Assembly (NCBI GenBank): GCA_022616665.1
Contig: JAKEFJ010000087.1
Coordinates: 1 to 38,391 of the forward strand
DNA: 38,391 bases
Direction: 5' to 3'
Source of the DNA: Acidobacteriota bacterium
GTDB lineage: Bacteria; Acidobacteriota; Polarisedimenticolia; Gp22-AA2; AA152
Shown: piece by piece, positions 1 through 7,747 of the stretch
How the letters are laid out: each line of letters starts with the position of its first letter
How positions within the stretch are numbered: the stretch's first letter is position 1
Position numbers and translations under genes: made by a program
Notes under the pieces: generated by a model
The model's input: the letters and a program-made list of their open reading frames with translations, nothing else
Told to the model about the DNA's origin: nothing
Database searches by the model: none

Positions 1-11
1 AGATTCAAGGT

Positions 12-40
12 TTGACGCGCCCTGACGGGCGCACTACAAT
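12..40 (+). promoter_or_regulatory. Sigma-70 promoter of the DUF2007 gene, with a dyad in the spacer
   Basis: TTGACG and TACAAT are separated by 17 bases, close to the consensus. The predicted start of transcription is near base 47. The spacer itself holds a perfect inverted repeat, GCGCCC-tgac-GGGCGC (17-32), which could be an operator or the terminator hairpin of a gene outside the window. The -10 box overlaps the ATG at 39, so that ATG is unlikely to be used. Confidence 0.7.
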
Positions 41-89
41 GCTGACCAATCCATTCGCGACCAGTGCGGCGCCGGCTCGGGGAGGAGTT

Positions 90-347
90 GTGGATTCATG
101 TGTCATCTTCCAGACTTGGAATGATTCCGAAGCGGAGCTGGTGCGTGGAATCCTGGAGAGTTACGGAATCCCCTGCCGGATCAGGTCGGACATCACTCAC
201 CAAGTGTATCCGTTCACAGTGGATGGGCTGGGAGAGATTCGCCTGGAAATCCCTGCGGAAGCAGCCGAAGAGGCGCGGCGCATACTTCAGGAGCACCTCA
301 ATGCCGGAGCCTCCGGGAGCCTCGAATCCTTCCCAGATGATCATTGA
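90..347 (+). CDS. DUF2007-family small protein (putative signal transducing protein)
   Basis: This 85-residue cytoplasmic protein matches the DUF2007 pattern: an N-terminal strand followed by a helix of the type 'NDSEAELVRGILESYGIPC', then a strand-rich middle and a C-terminal helix 'AAEEARRILQEHL'. The family is small and its role is poorly defined; it resembles ferredoxin-like regulatory domains. I chose the GTG at 90 because GGAGGA lies just upstream and because the promoter overlaps the earlier ATG at 39. The ORF-track start at 12 lies inside the promoter. The gene stands alone, with a second promoter before the next gene. Confidence 0.7.
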   Translation: MDSCVIFQTWNDSEAELVRGILESYGIPCRIRSDITHQVYPFTVDGLGEIRLEIPAEAAEEARRILQEHLNAGASGSLESFPDDH

Positions 348-372
348 AAGTGGCCATCGTTCGCCGTAAATT
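344..372 (+). promoter_or_regulatory. Candidate sigma-70 promoter of the GH113-like gene
   Basis: TTGAAA and TAAATT are separated by 17 bases. The predicted start of transcription (about 379) lies only some 8 bases before the TTG start codon at 387, which has no evident Shine-Dalgarno sequence, so the message may be nearly leaderless. The -35 box overlaps the stop of the preceding gene. Confidence 0.5.
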
Positions 373-386
373 CAAGGCATCCTCTT

Positions 387-1502
387 TTGAGTGACCAAGT
401 TGTGGGCACTCTTCGCTCCATTGGAAGGGGGGAAGGCCGACGAAATTGCCGCAGGACCGCGGGGTTGGGAGTTCTCGCGGCACTCCTGGCGATCGCGGCT
501 ATCCCGGGTTCGCCGGGAATGGTCCGAAACCCGGCGCCTTTTCAAAAGGGGATGGTACTGGGAATTTTCTCCAAGACTGATCCGGATTATTTCCGGCAAA
601 CCCTCGGGGAGATTCAGAAGCTGGGAGTGGATTCGGTCTCCTTGATCGTTCCGAAGGTCCAGAAGGACGTCCATTCCACCGGCTTTTATGACGATCCCTG
701 GATCACGCCCACAGATGAAAGTCTGAGGCTGGCGATCCGGGAGGCCCACCGGCGAGGGATGAGAATCTTTCTCATGCCCATTGTCTATCTGGAGCATCTA
801 GGAGACGGCGAGTGGCGGGGCACCATCGAACCGGGCGATTGGGGAGCCTGGTTCGATGCCTACGAGAAAATGATCACTGGCTATGCTCGCCTGGCGTCGG
901 AAGAGCAGGTTGAATACTTCAGTGTCGGCTCGGAGCTGTGCTCCACCGAGAGGATGAAGAGCCGGTGGGAAAGGGTGATTCGCAAGGTGCGGCGTGTCTT
1001 CCCCGGCCGGATTACCTACTCGGCGAATTGGGACCATCTCGAGCCGGTCTCTTTCGGTAGCCGCCTGGATTTCCTCGGAATGAACGCCTACTATGAGGTT
1101 GGTAAGGATACGGCGTCGGAGCCCGAAGCGATGGTGGCCCGCTGGAAGGAAATTCAGAAGGGGATTCGGTCGTGGCGGAAGCTGAATGGTGACAAACCTT
1201 TGGTGATTACCGAGGTGGGGTATCCGAGTCGTACTGGCGCCGGCGTGGACCCGTGGAACTACTTCGGGGAAGGTGCTCCGGATCCCGAGGCCCAAAGAAA
1301 ATGCTACGAGGCCTTTGTCACGGCCTGGAATGGTGAGACAATGCTCTCCGGAGTTTACTTCTACCTCTGGTGGGGAGAAGGTGGGCTCCAAGATCGCGAC
1401 TACACACCCCGTGGGAAGCCGGCTCAAAAGGTCATCGAGTCCTGGTATTCGGGGGAAGGGAAAATAGGCAGGTCTTCGCGCCTGCCGGAGGTAAAGCCAT
1501 GA
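387..1502 (+). CDS. GH113-like secreted glycoside hydrolase (TIM barrel)
   Basis: The protein (371 aa) has an N-terminal signal-like segment (basic GRRNCRRT, then a hydrophobic LGVLAALLAIAAI) and then a TIM-barrel domain of the GH113/TIM-barrel-like glycosidase type. The acid/base glutamate is probably in SVGSEL (near residue 183) and the nucleophile in ITEVGYPS (near 275). GH113 includes beta-mannanases, but the substrate cannot be read from sequence here. Export to the periplasm or outside is expected. The TTG start at 387 keeps the signal peptide; GTG at 402 is an alternative. The stop overlaps the next start (ATGA), so the next gene is probably translationally coupled. Confidence 0.8.
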   Translation: MSDQVVGTLRSIGRGEGRRNCRRTAGLGVLAALLAIAAIPGSPGMVRNPAPFQKGMVLGIFSKTDPDYFRQTLGEIQKLGVDSVSLIVPKVQKDVHSTGFYDDPWITPTDESLRLAIREAHRRGMRIFLMPIVYLEHLGDGEWRGTIEPGDWGAWFDAYEKMITGYARLASEEQVEYFSVGSELCSTERMKSRWERVIRKVRRVFPGRITYSANWDHLEPVSFGSRLDFLGMNAYYEVGKDTASEPEAMVARWKEIQKGIRSWRKLNGDKPLVITEVGYPSRTGAGVDPWNYFGEGAPDPEAQRKCYEAFVTAWNGETMLSGVYFYLWWGEGGLQDRDYTPRGKPAQKVIESWYSGEGKIGRSSRLPEVKP

Positions 1503-2083
1503 GAGGGTGGATTCTTCGAGCGATGTCATTGGCGTTCATTCTGGTTGCCTCCGGAGCCGCGTCACTGGCTCAGGCGGCTCACTTGGTTACCTTTACTCGG
1601 GGACAGTCCATCGTGGTCCAGAGTATTGAAAAACGCGGCGCTTGGTACTATTTCATCCTGGACGGGGGAGGCGAAATGGGGGTCCTCGCCAGTCAGGTGG
1701 CCCGCATCGAGGAATACGAAGCACCCCCTCCTCCGGCCCTTGCATCCGCTCCACAGCAGTCGTTGCCAGCCCAAGTGCCTGGCCCGGAAACGCAAGCTTC
1801 GCCCGGCGTGAATCCCGCGGGGCCTGAATCCGGGTCCGCCGGCGCGAACCCGCAGGCTGGTGCCGTCGCGCCAGCGGACGATCCGGCTGGCAACATGATG
1901 TCGCGTGGAGGAAATGACGCGCGGTTTCGAGCCGCCAGGAGCGGCGGTCCTAGCATGCAGCAAGGAGGCGGCATGAGAAAGCCGCCTGGAATGGGAGCCG
2001 GCGTGGGTGTTGGCCGAATCGGGCCCCCCAACCAGTACAATCGCAGAACTCCACCCCCGCAGACCGGCACTCCCACTCAGTAG
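1499..2083 (+). CDS. Small secreted protein with Pro/Gly/Ala-rich tail
   Basis: This 194-residue protein has a clear signal peptide (FILVASGAASLAQA, cleavage around residue 22), followed by a short strand-rich domain of about 50 residues (LVTFTRGQSIVVQSI, WYYFILDGGGEMGV, VARIEEYE). The rest is a low-complexity tail rich in Pro, Ala, Gly and Gln, typical of disordered periplasmic linkers. I do not recognise the family. It starts at the ATG that overlaps the glycosidase stop by 4 bases, so the two are made together; it may help anchor or position the enzyme, but that is only inferred from context. Confidence 0.6.
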   Translation: MRGWILRAMSLAFILVASGAASLAQAAHLVTFTRGQSIVVQSIEKRGAWYYFILDGGGEMGVLASQVARIEEYEAPPPPALASAPQQSLPAQVPGPETQASPGVNPAGPESGSAGANPQAGAVAPADDPAGNMMSRGGNDARFRAARSGGPSMQQGGGMRKPPGMGAGVGVGRIGPPNQYNRRTPPPQTGTPTQ

Positions 2084-2128
2084 CATGGGGTGCGGCGCCT
2101 TGACACCCTTTCCGGCGTCGGGGCGCGG

Positions 2129-2680
2129 ATGAGCCTCTACATCGGTCTCACCGGACCCAATGCCTCAGGCAAAGGCGAAGTGGCCCGCATTCTTGCGGAG
2201 CGCGGATTCACACTGCACTCCCTGTCCGACGTCGTGCGTGAAGAGGCCACGCGCCGCGGGCTGGACCACTCCCGGGAAAACCTCATCCTCACTGGAACAG
2301 TGCTCCGACAACAGCGCGGCGAAGGAGCGTTGGCGGAGCGGATTCTCCCGATGCTCTCCCCACGCAGCGTCATCGACTCCATTCGCAATCCCGCCGAGAT
2401 TCTCGTTCTGAGAGCACTTCCGGGCTTTCACCTGCTCGGGGTTGACGCACCCGAGGCGCTGCGATTTCAGCGCAGCCGCACGCGCGGGCGCGCCGGCGAC
2501 GGCGACAGCCTGGAGGAATTCCAGCGAAAAGAGCGATTGGAGAGATCCGACAGCGGCCCGGGGCAACAGCTGGGTGTCTGTTTTTCCATGGCGGATGTGG
2601 TGGTGAACAACGATGGGACGCTGCAAGACCTTCGCCGCCGCGTGGAGAAAGCGCTGGCCAGTCGGGGCATGGTCCTCTAG
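2129..2680 (+). CDS. P-loop nucleotide kinase-like protein (dephospho-CoA kinase/AAA_18 type)
   Basis: The protein of 183 aa begins MSLYIGLTGPNASGKGEVA, a Walker A loop at residues 8-15, and continues with a small-kinase layout: RGFTLHSLSDVVREE, a helix region with TGTVLRQQRGEGALA, VIDSIRNPAEI as the likely Walker B region, then HLLGVDAPEALRFQRSRTRGR as the arginine-rich lid. The same domain occurs fused to deoxycytidylate deaminases and in archaeal dephospho-CoA-kinase-like proteins. The phosphate acceptor is not clear. The ATG at 2129 directly precedes the first strand; the longer ORF from 2090 adds nothing conserved. It converges with the rhomboid gene with only 10 bases between stops. Confidence 0.65.
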   Translation: MSLYIGLTGPNASGKGEVARILAERGFTLHSLSDVVREEATRRGLDHSRENLILTGTVLRQQRGEGALAERILPMLSPRSVIDSIRNPAEILVLRALPGFHLLGVDAPEALRFQRSRTRGRAGDGDSLEEFQRKERLERSDSGPGQQLGVCFSMADVVVNNDGTLQDLRRRVEKALASRGMVL

Positions 2681-2690
2681 TCCCACCCGC

Positions 2691-3359
2691 CTAGGAGGCC
2701 CGTCTTCGGCGAACAAATCCTGCCATGAGCAACATGCCCGTCAGGAATCCCCCGATGTGTGCGAAGAAGGCCACACCGGCGCCCTGGGACGCCGGGGCGG
2801 AGAGAAGCTGCATCAGGAACCAGACTCCCAGCAGCAGCAACGCGGGAATCTCGATGACCCGGACGAAGATGAAGAGGAAAACGAGGGTTTGAACGCGAGC
2901 GCCCGGGAATAGCAGGGCGTAGGCCCCGAGTATCCCCGCGATGGCGCCGGATGCTCCCACCAAAGGCGCGGTGGAATCGGGCCGGACCACTATCTGAATC
3001 GATGCGGCGGCGATGCCGCACAGCATGTAGAAAGTCAAGAATCTCACCGGTCCCATCCGATCCTCCACGTTGTCTCCAAATATCCACAGATAGAGCATGT
3101 TGCCCACCAGGTGCATGATGCCGCCGTGCAGGAACATGGAGGTGAGAAGGGTCACCCAGGGGAGTGCAGAGCCATCCGGAAAAGCCCTGACGCCCGAGAG
3201 CACCGCCGCGGGTATGGCGCCGTAGCTCAGAACGAAACGCCCCAAGGCCCTTGGAGAGAGGCTGATCTCATAAAGGAAGATGGCGACGTTCGACCCGATC
3301 AGAAGGAGCGTCACATAGGGAAAGCCGCGGCTCGGATTTTCATCCCGCAGGGGAATCAT
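2691..3359 (-). CDS. Rhomboid family intramembrane serine protease
   Basis: This 222-residue membrane protein has at least six hydrophobic segments. The catalytic dyad is visible: serine in VGASGAI (S137) and histidine in FFAHIGGFLTG (H201). The family signature FLHGGIMHLVGNMLYLW lies at about residues 77-93. Rhomboids cleave transmembrane segments of substrate proteins inside the membrane; the substrate here is unknown. The N-terminus MIPLRDENPSR is typical for bacterial rhomboids of this subgroup and supports the start at 3359. It is divergent from dxs and has its own extended -10 box. Confidence 0.93.
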   Translation of the reverse strand: MIPLRDENPSRGFPYVTLLLIGSNVAIFLYEISLSPRALGRFVLSYGAIPAAVLSGVRAFPDGSALPWVTLLTSMFLHGGIMHLVGNMLYLWIFGDNVEDRMGPVRFLTFYMLCGIAAASIQIVVRPDSTAPLVGASGAIAGILGAYALLFPGARVQTLVFLFIFVRVIEIPALLLLGVWFLMQLLSAPASQGAGVAFFAHIGGFLTGMLLMAGFVRRRRAS

Positions 3360-3386
3360 GCCGGACCCTCATCCAAAAAAGGTGCG

Positions 3387-3395
3387 ATTCTAGCA
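3387..3395 (-). promoter_or_regulatory. Extended -10 promoter element for the rhomboid gene
   Basis: On the minus strand the sequence reads TGCTAGAAT, an extended -10 (TGnTAnAAT). No good -35 box is seen, as expected for the extended class. Transcription would start about 20 bases before the rhomboid ATG. The same nonamer occurs before the DUF5916 gene. Confidence 0.5.
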
Positions 3396-3416
3396 TGCTT
3401 GCAGAGCGCCCATCTC

Positions 3417-3445
3417 TTGACAGCCCCCAGACGCCCGTCTATAGT
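3417..3445 (+). promoter_or_regulatory. Sigma-70 promoter of dxs
   Basis: TTGACA and TATAGT with a 17-base spacer form a near-consensus promoter. The predicted start of transcription is around 3452, giving a leader of about 36 bases before the dxs ATG at 3488. This argues against the longer dxs ORF that starts at 3395, because that start lies upstream of the promoter. Confidence 0.85.
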
Positions 3446-3487
3446 GAAAGCCATTTTTTACCGTGGGTTGCGCACAGGGGGGAGCGG

Positions 3488-5458
3488 ATGGAAGATGCCC
3501 TGACAGGCCGGGTGGATCTGGTCCGTCCTCGCCGATCGAATGAGCCAGCCGAAGCGGCGGTCCGACCCGTCCAAGAACCCCTCCTTCCCCACATCAACTC
3601 ACCGACCGATCTCAAATCCTTGAATCTGGATCAGCTCAAGCAGCTCGCCCAGGAAGTCCGGGAGTACGTCATCGAGGTGGTCTCCCGGGTCGGAGGGCAT
3701 CTGGGTCCCAGTCTGGGGGTGGTGGAGCTCACCTTGGCCTTGCACAAGGTTTTCGAGTCGCCGAAGGACAAGATCGTCTGGGATGTGGGGCACCAGGCCT
3801 ACCCTCACAAGATCCTCACGGGCCGACGGGATCGATTCCCCACTCTCCGGCAATACCATGGCGTCAGTGGCTTCGTGAGCCCCGCCGAATCGGAGCACGA
3901 CGCCTTCGGCGTGGCACACGCCAGCACTTCCATCGCCGCCGCACTGGGGATGGCCGCCGCCAGGGACTTGAAGGGAGAGAATTTCCACGTGGTCACCGTG
4001 ACCGGAGACGGTGCCATGACCGGCGGGCTGGCCTACGAGGCCTTGAATAACGCGGGCCACTCCAAGCGCAATCTCCTGGTAATTCTCAACGACAACGAAA
4101 TGTCCATTTCGCCCAACGTGGGGGCGATTTCGCAGTACCTCACCAGCATCACCGCCAATCCCTTCTATAACCGGATCAAGGACGAAGTGAAGTCGATTCT
4201 CGAGCGGGTCCCCCTGGGGGAGCCGGTAGGGGAGCTGGCGCGGCGGGTGGAGCAGAACTTCAAGAACTTGCTGGTCCCTGGCGCGCTCTTCCAGGCTCTG
4301 GGGTTCTCCTATTACGGTCCCATCGACGGGCACGATCTGGAGGGACTGATTTCGATCCTTGGACGGCTCAAGCAGGTCCATGGTCCGATTCTCCTGCACG
4401 TCCTCACCCGCAAGGGGAAGGGGTATGGCCCGGCCGAGGGGAACGCCTGCTATTTCCACGGGGTCTCCCCGTTCGATGCTGCTACCGGCAAGGCAGCCGG
4501 GAGCGAGAAGAAAGGGCCTCCCAGCTTCAACGAGGTGTTCGCCGAAACGCTCTCGGAGCTTGCGGACAAGGACCCGAGGGTCGTGGCCATCACCGCGGCG
4601 ATGGCGGATGGAACCGGGTTGGTGCGATTTCAGGAGCGCCACCCCGGCCGCTTCTTCGACGTTGGCATCGCGGAAGCCCACGGCGTTTGCTATGCGGCGG
4701 GGCTGGCCACCCAGGGAATCAAGCCGGTGGCCGCCATCTACTCGACCTTCCTTCAGAGAGCCTACGATCAGATCATTCACGATGTGGGGGTCCAGAGCCT
4801 TCCGGTGGTTTTCTGCCTGGATCGGGCGGGTCTGGTGGGAGCCGATGGGCCGACCCACCACGGGGTGTTCGATTTCACCTACCTTCGAGCCGTCCCCAAC
4901 TTTATTGTCTCCGCTCCGAAGGACGGCGATGAGCTGAGAGACCTGCTCACCACCGCGCTGGATCAGCGGGAGCGCCCGTTCGCCATCCGCTACCCGAAAA
5001 CTCCCTGTGGCCGACTCACCCAGGGCGGCGACGGAAAGATTCTAACCATCGGATCCTGGGAGGTTCTCCGGGAAGGGGAGCAGATCTGTCTTCTGGCGGT
5101 GGGGACCATGGTGGAGGCCGCGGAAAAAGCTGCGGCGATCCTGGAGAGCTCCGGCCGCCGGGTGGGAGTCGTAAATTGCAGATTTGTGAAGCCGCTGGAT
5201 CGGCAGCTCCTGCAGGAGGTGAGAAAGCGATACGCCGTCCTCGTCACGGTGGAAGAGAACGTGATCAACGGAGGATTCGGCAGTGCTGTCAGCGAGGCCT
5301 TGGCGGAAGAGGGGAACTCGGATCTGCCCCTTTTCCATTTCGCCGTGCCGGATCGTTTCGTAACCCACGGCTCCCGAAATGAGCTCCTCGAAGAGGTGGG
5401 GCTCTCGCCGGCACGAATCGCCGCACGGGTCGGGCAGCTGCTGGGAGACCACGCTTGA
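3488..5458 (+). CDS. dxs: 1-deoxy-D-xylulose-5-phosphate synthase
   Basis: The enzyme condenses pyruvate and glyceraldehyde 3-phosphate to DXP with thiamine diphosphate, the first step of the DXP (MEP) isoprenoid route. The 656 aa cover the full family length. Visible motifs are VWDVGHQAYPHKILTGR, the ThDP/Mg site GDGAMTGG...NDNEMSIS, the pyrimidine-domain DVGIAEAH, DRAGLVGADGPTHHG, and the transketolase C-terminal domain. I chose the ATG at 3488, preceded by GGGGGGAG and located after the promoter. The extra ~50 residues before 'INSPTDLKSLNLDQL' are a short non-conserved N-terminus. The stop overlaps the TTG of pepA by 4 bases. Confidence 0.96.
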   Translation: MEDALTGRVDLVRPRRSNEPAEAAVRPVQEPLLPHINSPTDLKSLNLDQLKQLAQEVREYVIEVVSRVGGHLGPSLGVVELTLALHKVFESPKDKIVWDVGHQAYPHKILTGRRDRFPTLRQYHGVSGFVSPAESEHDAFGVAHASTSIAAALGMAAARDLKGENFHVVTVTGDGAMTGGLAYEALNNAGHSKRNLLVILNDNEMSISPNVGAISQYLTSITANPFYNRIKDEVKSILERVPLGEPVGELARRVEQNFKNLLVPGALFQALGFSYYGPIDGHDLEGLISILGRLKQVHGPILLHVLTRKGKGYGPAEGNACYFHGVSPFDAATGKAAGSEKKGPPSFNEVFAETLSELADKDPRVVAITAAMADGTGLVRFQERHPGRFFDVGIAEAHGVCYAAGLATQGIKPVAAIYSTFLQRAYDQIIHDVGVQSLPVVFCLDRAGLVGADGPTHHGVFDFTYLRAVPNFIVSAPKDGDELRDLLTTALDQRERPFAIRYPKTPCGRLTQGGDGKILTIGSWEVLREGEQICLLAVGTMVEAAEKAAAILESSGRRVGVVNCRFVKPLDRQLLQEVRKRYAVLVTVEENVINGGFGSAVSEALAEEGNSDLPLFHFAVPDRFVTHGSRNELLEEVGLSPARIAARVGQLLGDHA

Positions 5459-6951
5459 CCCTGCTCACCGCCCTGCGGGGCGACCTCTCCAACCAAAAAG
5501 CCGATCTGATCATCCACTTCCAGTTCGAGGGAGAATCGGCTCCCTCAACGGTTTCGCACCCGTCGCTGCGCTCGGCGCTGGCGAGCGTGTTGAAACTGGA
5601 CGGATTCGAAGGCAAATCCGATGCCGCGGTCCTCTGGCATTCCAACGGCAAGCACCCCGCGTCCCGCTACCTGGTGATGGGGCTTGGAGAAGGCAGGAAG
5701 CTCAGCCGCGAAACCCTGTGGCGCGCCTGCGCCGCAGCGGGGTTTCGGGCCACGACGCTGAAGGCGCGCACCACGGGCATGGCGTTGTCCACTGGAAATT
5801 GGCACCTCTCACCGGAAGATGCCGCTGAAATCGCGGCGGGCGGATTCCTGCATGGCTGCTATCGCTTCGACAAATACCTGAGCTCACCCAGCAGGGGGGC
5901 GGAGCCTTCGGAGCTCGTGTTGGGAATGGGCAGGACCGATCCCGCCAAGATTCGCCAGCCGCTGGAGGAGGTCCGGGTGGTGGACCGGGTCGTGCGCCTG
6001 GCTCGGGATCTGGTATCGGAACACCCGGGGCACCTGCATCCGGTGAGGATGTCGGAAGTGGCGACTTCCGAAGCGAAGAAGGCCGGCGTGAAGTGCCGAG
6101 TCATGGAGGAAGCTGAACTGGAGCGCCTTGGAATGGGAGGGATGCTGGGGGTGTCCCGAGGCTCCGAGCACCCCGCCGTGATGATTCATCTTCACCATCC
6201 GCCCCGCCCGGCGTCTCGCAAGAAGCCCAGGATCGTGCTGGTTGGCAAGGGTGTCACCTTCGATACCGGTGGGATCTCCCTCAAGCAGCCCGATGGCATG
6301 GAGGCCATGAAGGCGGACATGTCCGGAGCCGCCGCGGTGCTTGCCACCCTCCTGGCCCTGCCCGGTCTTAAGGTTGAGATGGAGGTCCACGGGCTGTTGA
6401 TGATGGTGGAGAACATGCCCGACGGGAGGGCGATTCGCCCCGGCGACATCCTGCGCATCTTCAACGGCAAGACGGTGGAGATCAAGAGCACGGACGCAGA
6501 GGGGAGGCTGATTCTGGCGGATGGGCTCTCCTGGGCCTGCAAGACCATCCGGCCCGACTATCTGGTGGACCTGGCGACTCTGACGGGGGCTTGCATGGTG
6601 GCCCTGGGACCGGGGTGCACCGGAGTGATGGGAAACAACGACGCCTTCGTCAAAAAGGTGCTGGAGGCGGCGGGGGATGCGGCAGAGCGGATGTGGCAGC
6701 TTCCGCTTCTCCCGGAATACCGGGAGCACATCCAATCGGATGTGGCCGATGTGAAAAATTCCGGCATCCGCTACGGCGGCGCCATCACCGCCGGGCTGTT
6801 CCTACAGGAATTCGTGAAGCCTTCGGTCGCCTGGGCCCACCTGGACATCGCAGGGCCCGCCTTTTTCGAGAGCGGATACGGCTACGCTCCCAAGGGCGCC
6901 ACCGGCCATGGTGTGCGCACGCTCCTGCGCCTGATTCGCGCTCTGGCCTGA
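5455..6951 (+). CDS. pepA: Leucyl aminopeptidase, M17 family
   Basis: This is a cytosolic di-metal aminopeptidase that removes N-terminal residues from peptides. The 498 aa hold the variable N-terminal domain (residues 1-170) and the catalytic M17 domain, with VGKGVTFDTGGISLKQ (catalytic Lys and metal-binding residues, about 263-278), MKADMSGAA, and the signature STDAEGRLILADGL with the catalytic Arg. It starts at a TTG inside the overlap with the dxs stop, which suggests coupling. Full family length and all metal ligands are present. Confidence 0.94.
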   Translation: MTLLTALRGDLSNQKADLIIHFQFEGESAPSTVSHPSLRSALASVLKLDGFEGKSDAAVLWHSNGKHPASRYLVMGLGEGRKLSRETLWRACAAAGFRATTLKARTTGMALSTGNWHLSPEDAAEIAAGGFLHGCYRFDKYLSSPSRGAEPSELVLGMGRTDPAKIRQPLEEVRVVDRVVRLARDLVSEHPGHLHPVRMSEVATSEAKKAGVKCRVMEEAELERLGMGGMLGVSRGSEHPAVMIHLHHPPRPASRKKPRIVLVGKGVTFDTGGISLKQPDGMEAMKADMSGAAAVLATLLALPGLKVEMEVHGLLMMVENMPDGRAIRPGDILRIFNGKTVEIKSTDAEGRLILADGLSWACKTIRPDYLVDLATLTGACMVALGPGCTGVMGNNDAFVKKVLEAAGDAAERMWQLPLLPEYREHIQSDVADVKNSGIRYGGAITAGLFLQEFVKPSVAWAHLDIAGPAFFESGYGYAPKGATGHGVRTLLRLIRALA

Positions 6952-6959
6952 GCTCCTCC

Positions 6960-7469
6960 ATGGGCCACCGAGAGCATCGCCGCCAGGCACCCCGCCGGAT
7001 TTCAGTGGGGGTGCTCACCATCTCCGACACCCGCAGCGAGAAAACCGATCTCAGCGGCCGCCTCATCCGCCGGCGCCTGATCGACGGAGGCCACGAGGTG
7101 GCGCAATACCGCATCGTGCCCGACGATCCGGCGCGCATCCGGAGGGTGGTGCGAGAATGGAGCCGGAGCCACGCAGTGGAGGCCATGATCTTGACCGGAG
7201 GTACCGGAATTTCCCCGCGGGACGGCACCATCGAATCGGTGGAGAGGCTCTTGAGCAGGAAGCTGGAGGGATTCGGAGAGATATTCCGATTCCTGTCCTA
7301 CCGGCAGGTGGGCTCCGCGGCTTTCCTGAGCCGGGCCCTGGCCGGTGTGTGCGGCGGCAAGCCCCTCTTTTCCCTCCCCGGCTCCGAGAGAGCAGTTCGC
7401 CTGGCCATGGACCGGCTCATCCTTCCGGAGCTCGGCCACCTCATCCAGCAGTTGAGAAAATCAGAGTAG
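6960..7469 (+). CDS. moaB: Molybdopterin adenylyltransferase-type protein MoaB/MogA
   Basis: The protein (169 aa) has the MoCF-binding fold with the signature motifs LTISDTRS, LTGGTGISPRDGTIE and the downstream SRALAGVCGGKPLFSLPGSERAVRLAM. MoaB/MogA proteins adenylylate molybdopterin before metal insertion. The short form with LSGRLIRRRL and 'PRD' resembles MoaB. The ATG at 6960 lies 8 bases after the pepA stop. The first ~14 residues are basic and non-conserved. moaD and moaE lie 4 kb downstream, so the pathway is split over two transcription units. Confidence 0.9.
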   Translation: MGHREHRRQAPRRISVGVLTISDTRSEKTDLSGRLIRRRLIDGGHEVAQYRIVPDDPARIRRVVREWSRSHAVEAMILTGGTGISPRDGTIESVERLLSRKLEGFGEIFRFLSYRQVGSAAFLSRALAGVCGGKPLFSLPGSERAVRLAMDRLILPELGHLIQQLRKSE

Positions 7470-7479
7470 GACTTGCCCC

Positions 7480-7686
7480 TCAGGCACGCAGATGGCGGGG
7501 CCCCCGGAGAATTCTCGCCGGCAGCGAAAGGACCGCGCCCAGCAGATCGAATACGGCCGTTACGGTGATACCGACCAGCCGGAAGGGTAGCAGCAGGATC
7601 CAGAGTATCGGATAGAGAATGAGGGCCAGCAGCGCCAGCGGCCAGCAGAGCACCAGAAGCAGGCACCAGAGCAGAAAAGTCATCAT
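7480..7686 (-). CDS. Small membrane protein of unknown function
   Basis: The 68-residue product is nearly all hydrophobic: two membrane helices (FLLWCLLLVLCWPLALLALI and LWILLLPFRLVGITVTAVF) and a basic tail PARILRGPRHLRA. I chose the ATG at 7686 because the minus strand shows GGGAGGT seven bases before it; the longer ORF start at 7749 would overlap the divergent oxidase start. I do not recognise the family. It converges with moaB with 10 bases between the stops. Confidence 0.6.
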   Translation of the reverse strand: MMTFLLWCLLLVLCWPLALLALILYPILWILLLPFRLVGITVTAVFDLLGAVLSLPARILRGPRHLRA

Positions 7687-7735
7687 TCCTGCAACCTCCC
7701 GTCCCGCCGCCAGGCGGCGCGGTATGCGAGGATGG

Positions 7736-7741
7736 TACAAT
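7736..7741 (+). promoter_or_regulatory. -10 box placed for a leaderless FAD-oxidase transcript
   Basis: TACAAT ends 6 bases before the ATG at 7748, so a transcript starting at the usual distance would begin at or next to the start codon. No Shine-Dalgarno sequence lies within 15 bases of the ATG. The -35 region is GC-rich and not recognisable. Confidence 0.45.
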
Positions 7742-7747
7742 TTTTCC

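Noticed and set aside
3395-3487. N-terminal extension of dxs in the ORF track
   Set aside because: The extension contains the TTGACA/TATAGT promoter, so the transcript begins after the start of this ORF.
3599-4861. 420-aa minus-strand ORF
   Set aside because: Antisense shadow of dxs.
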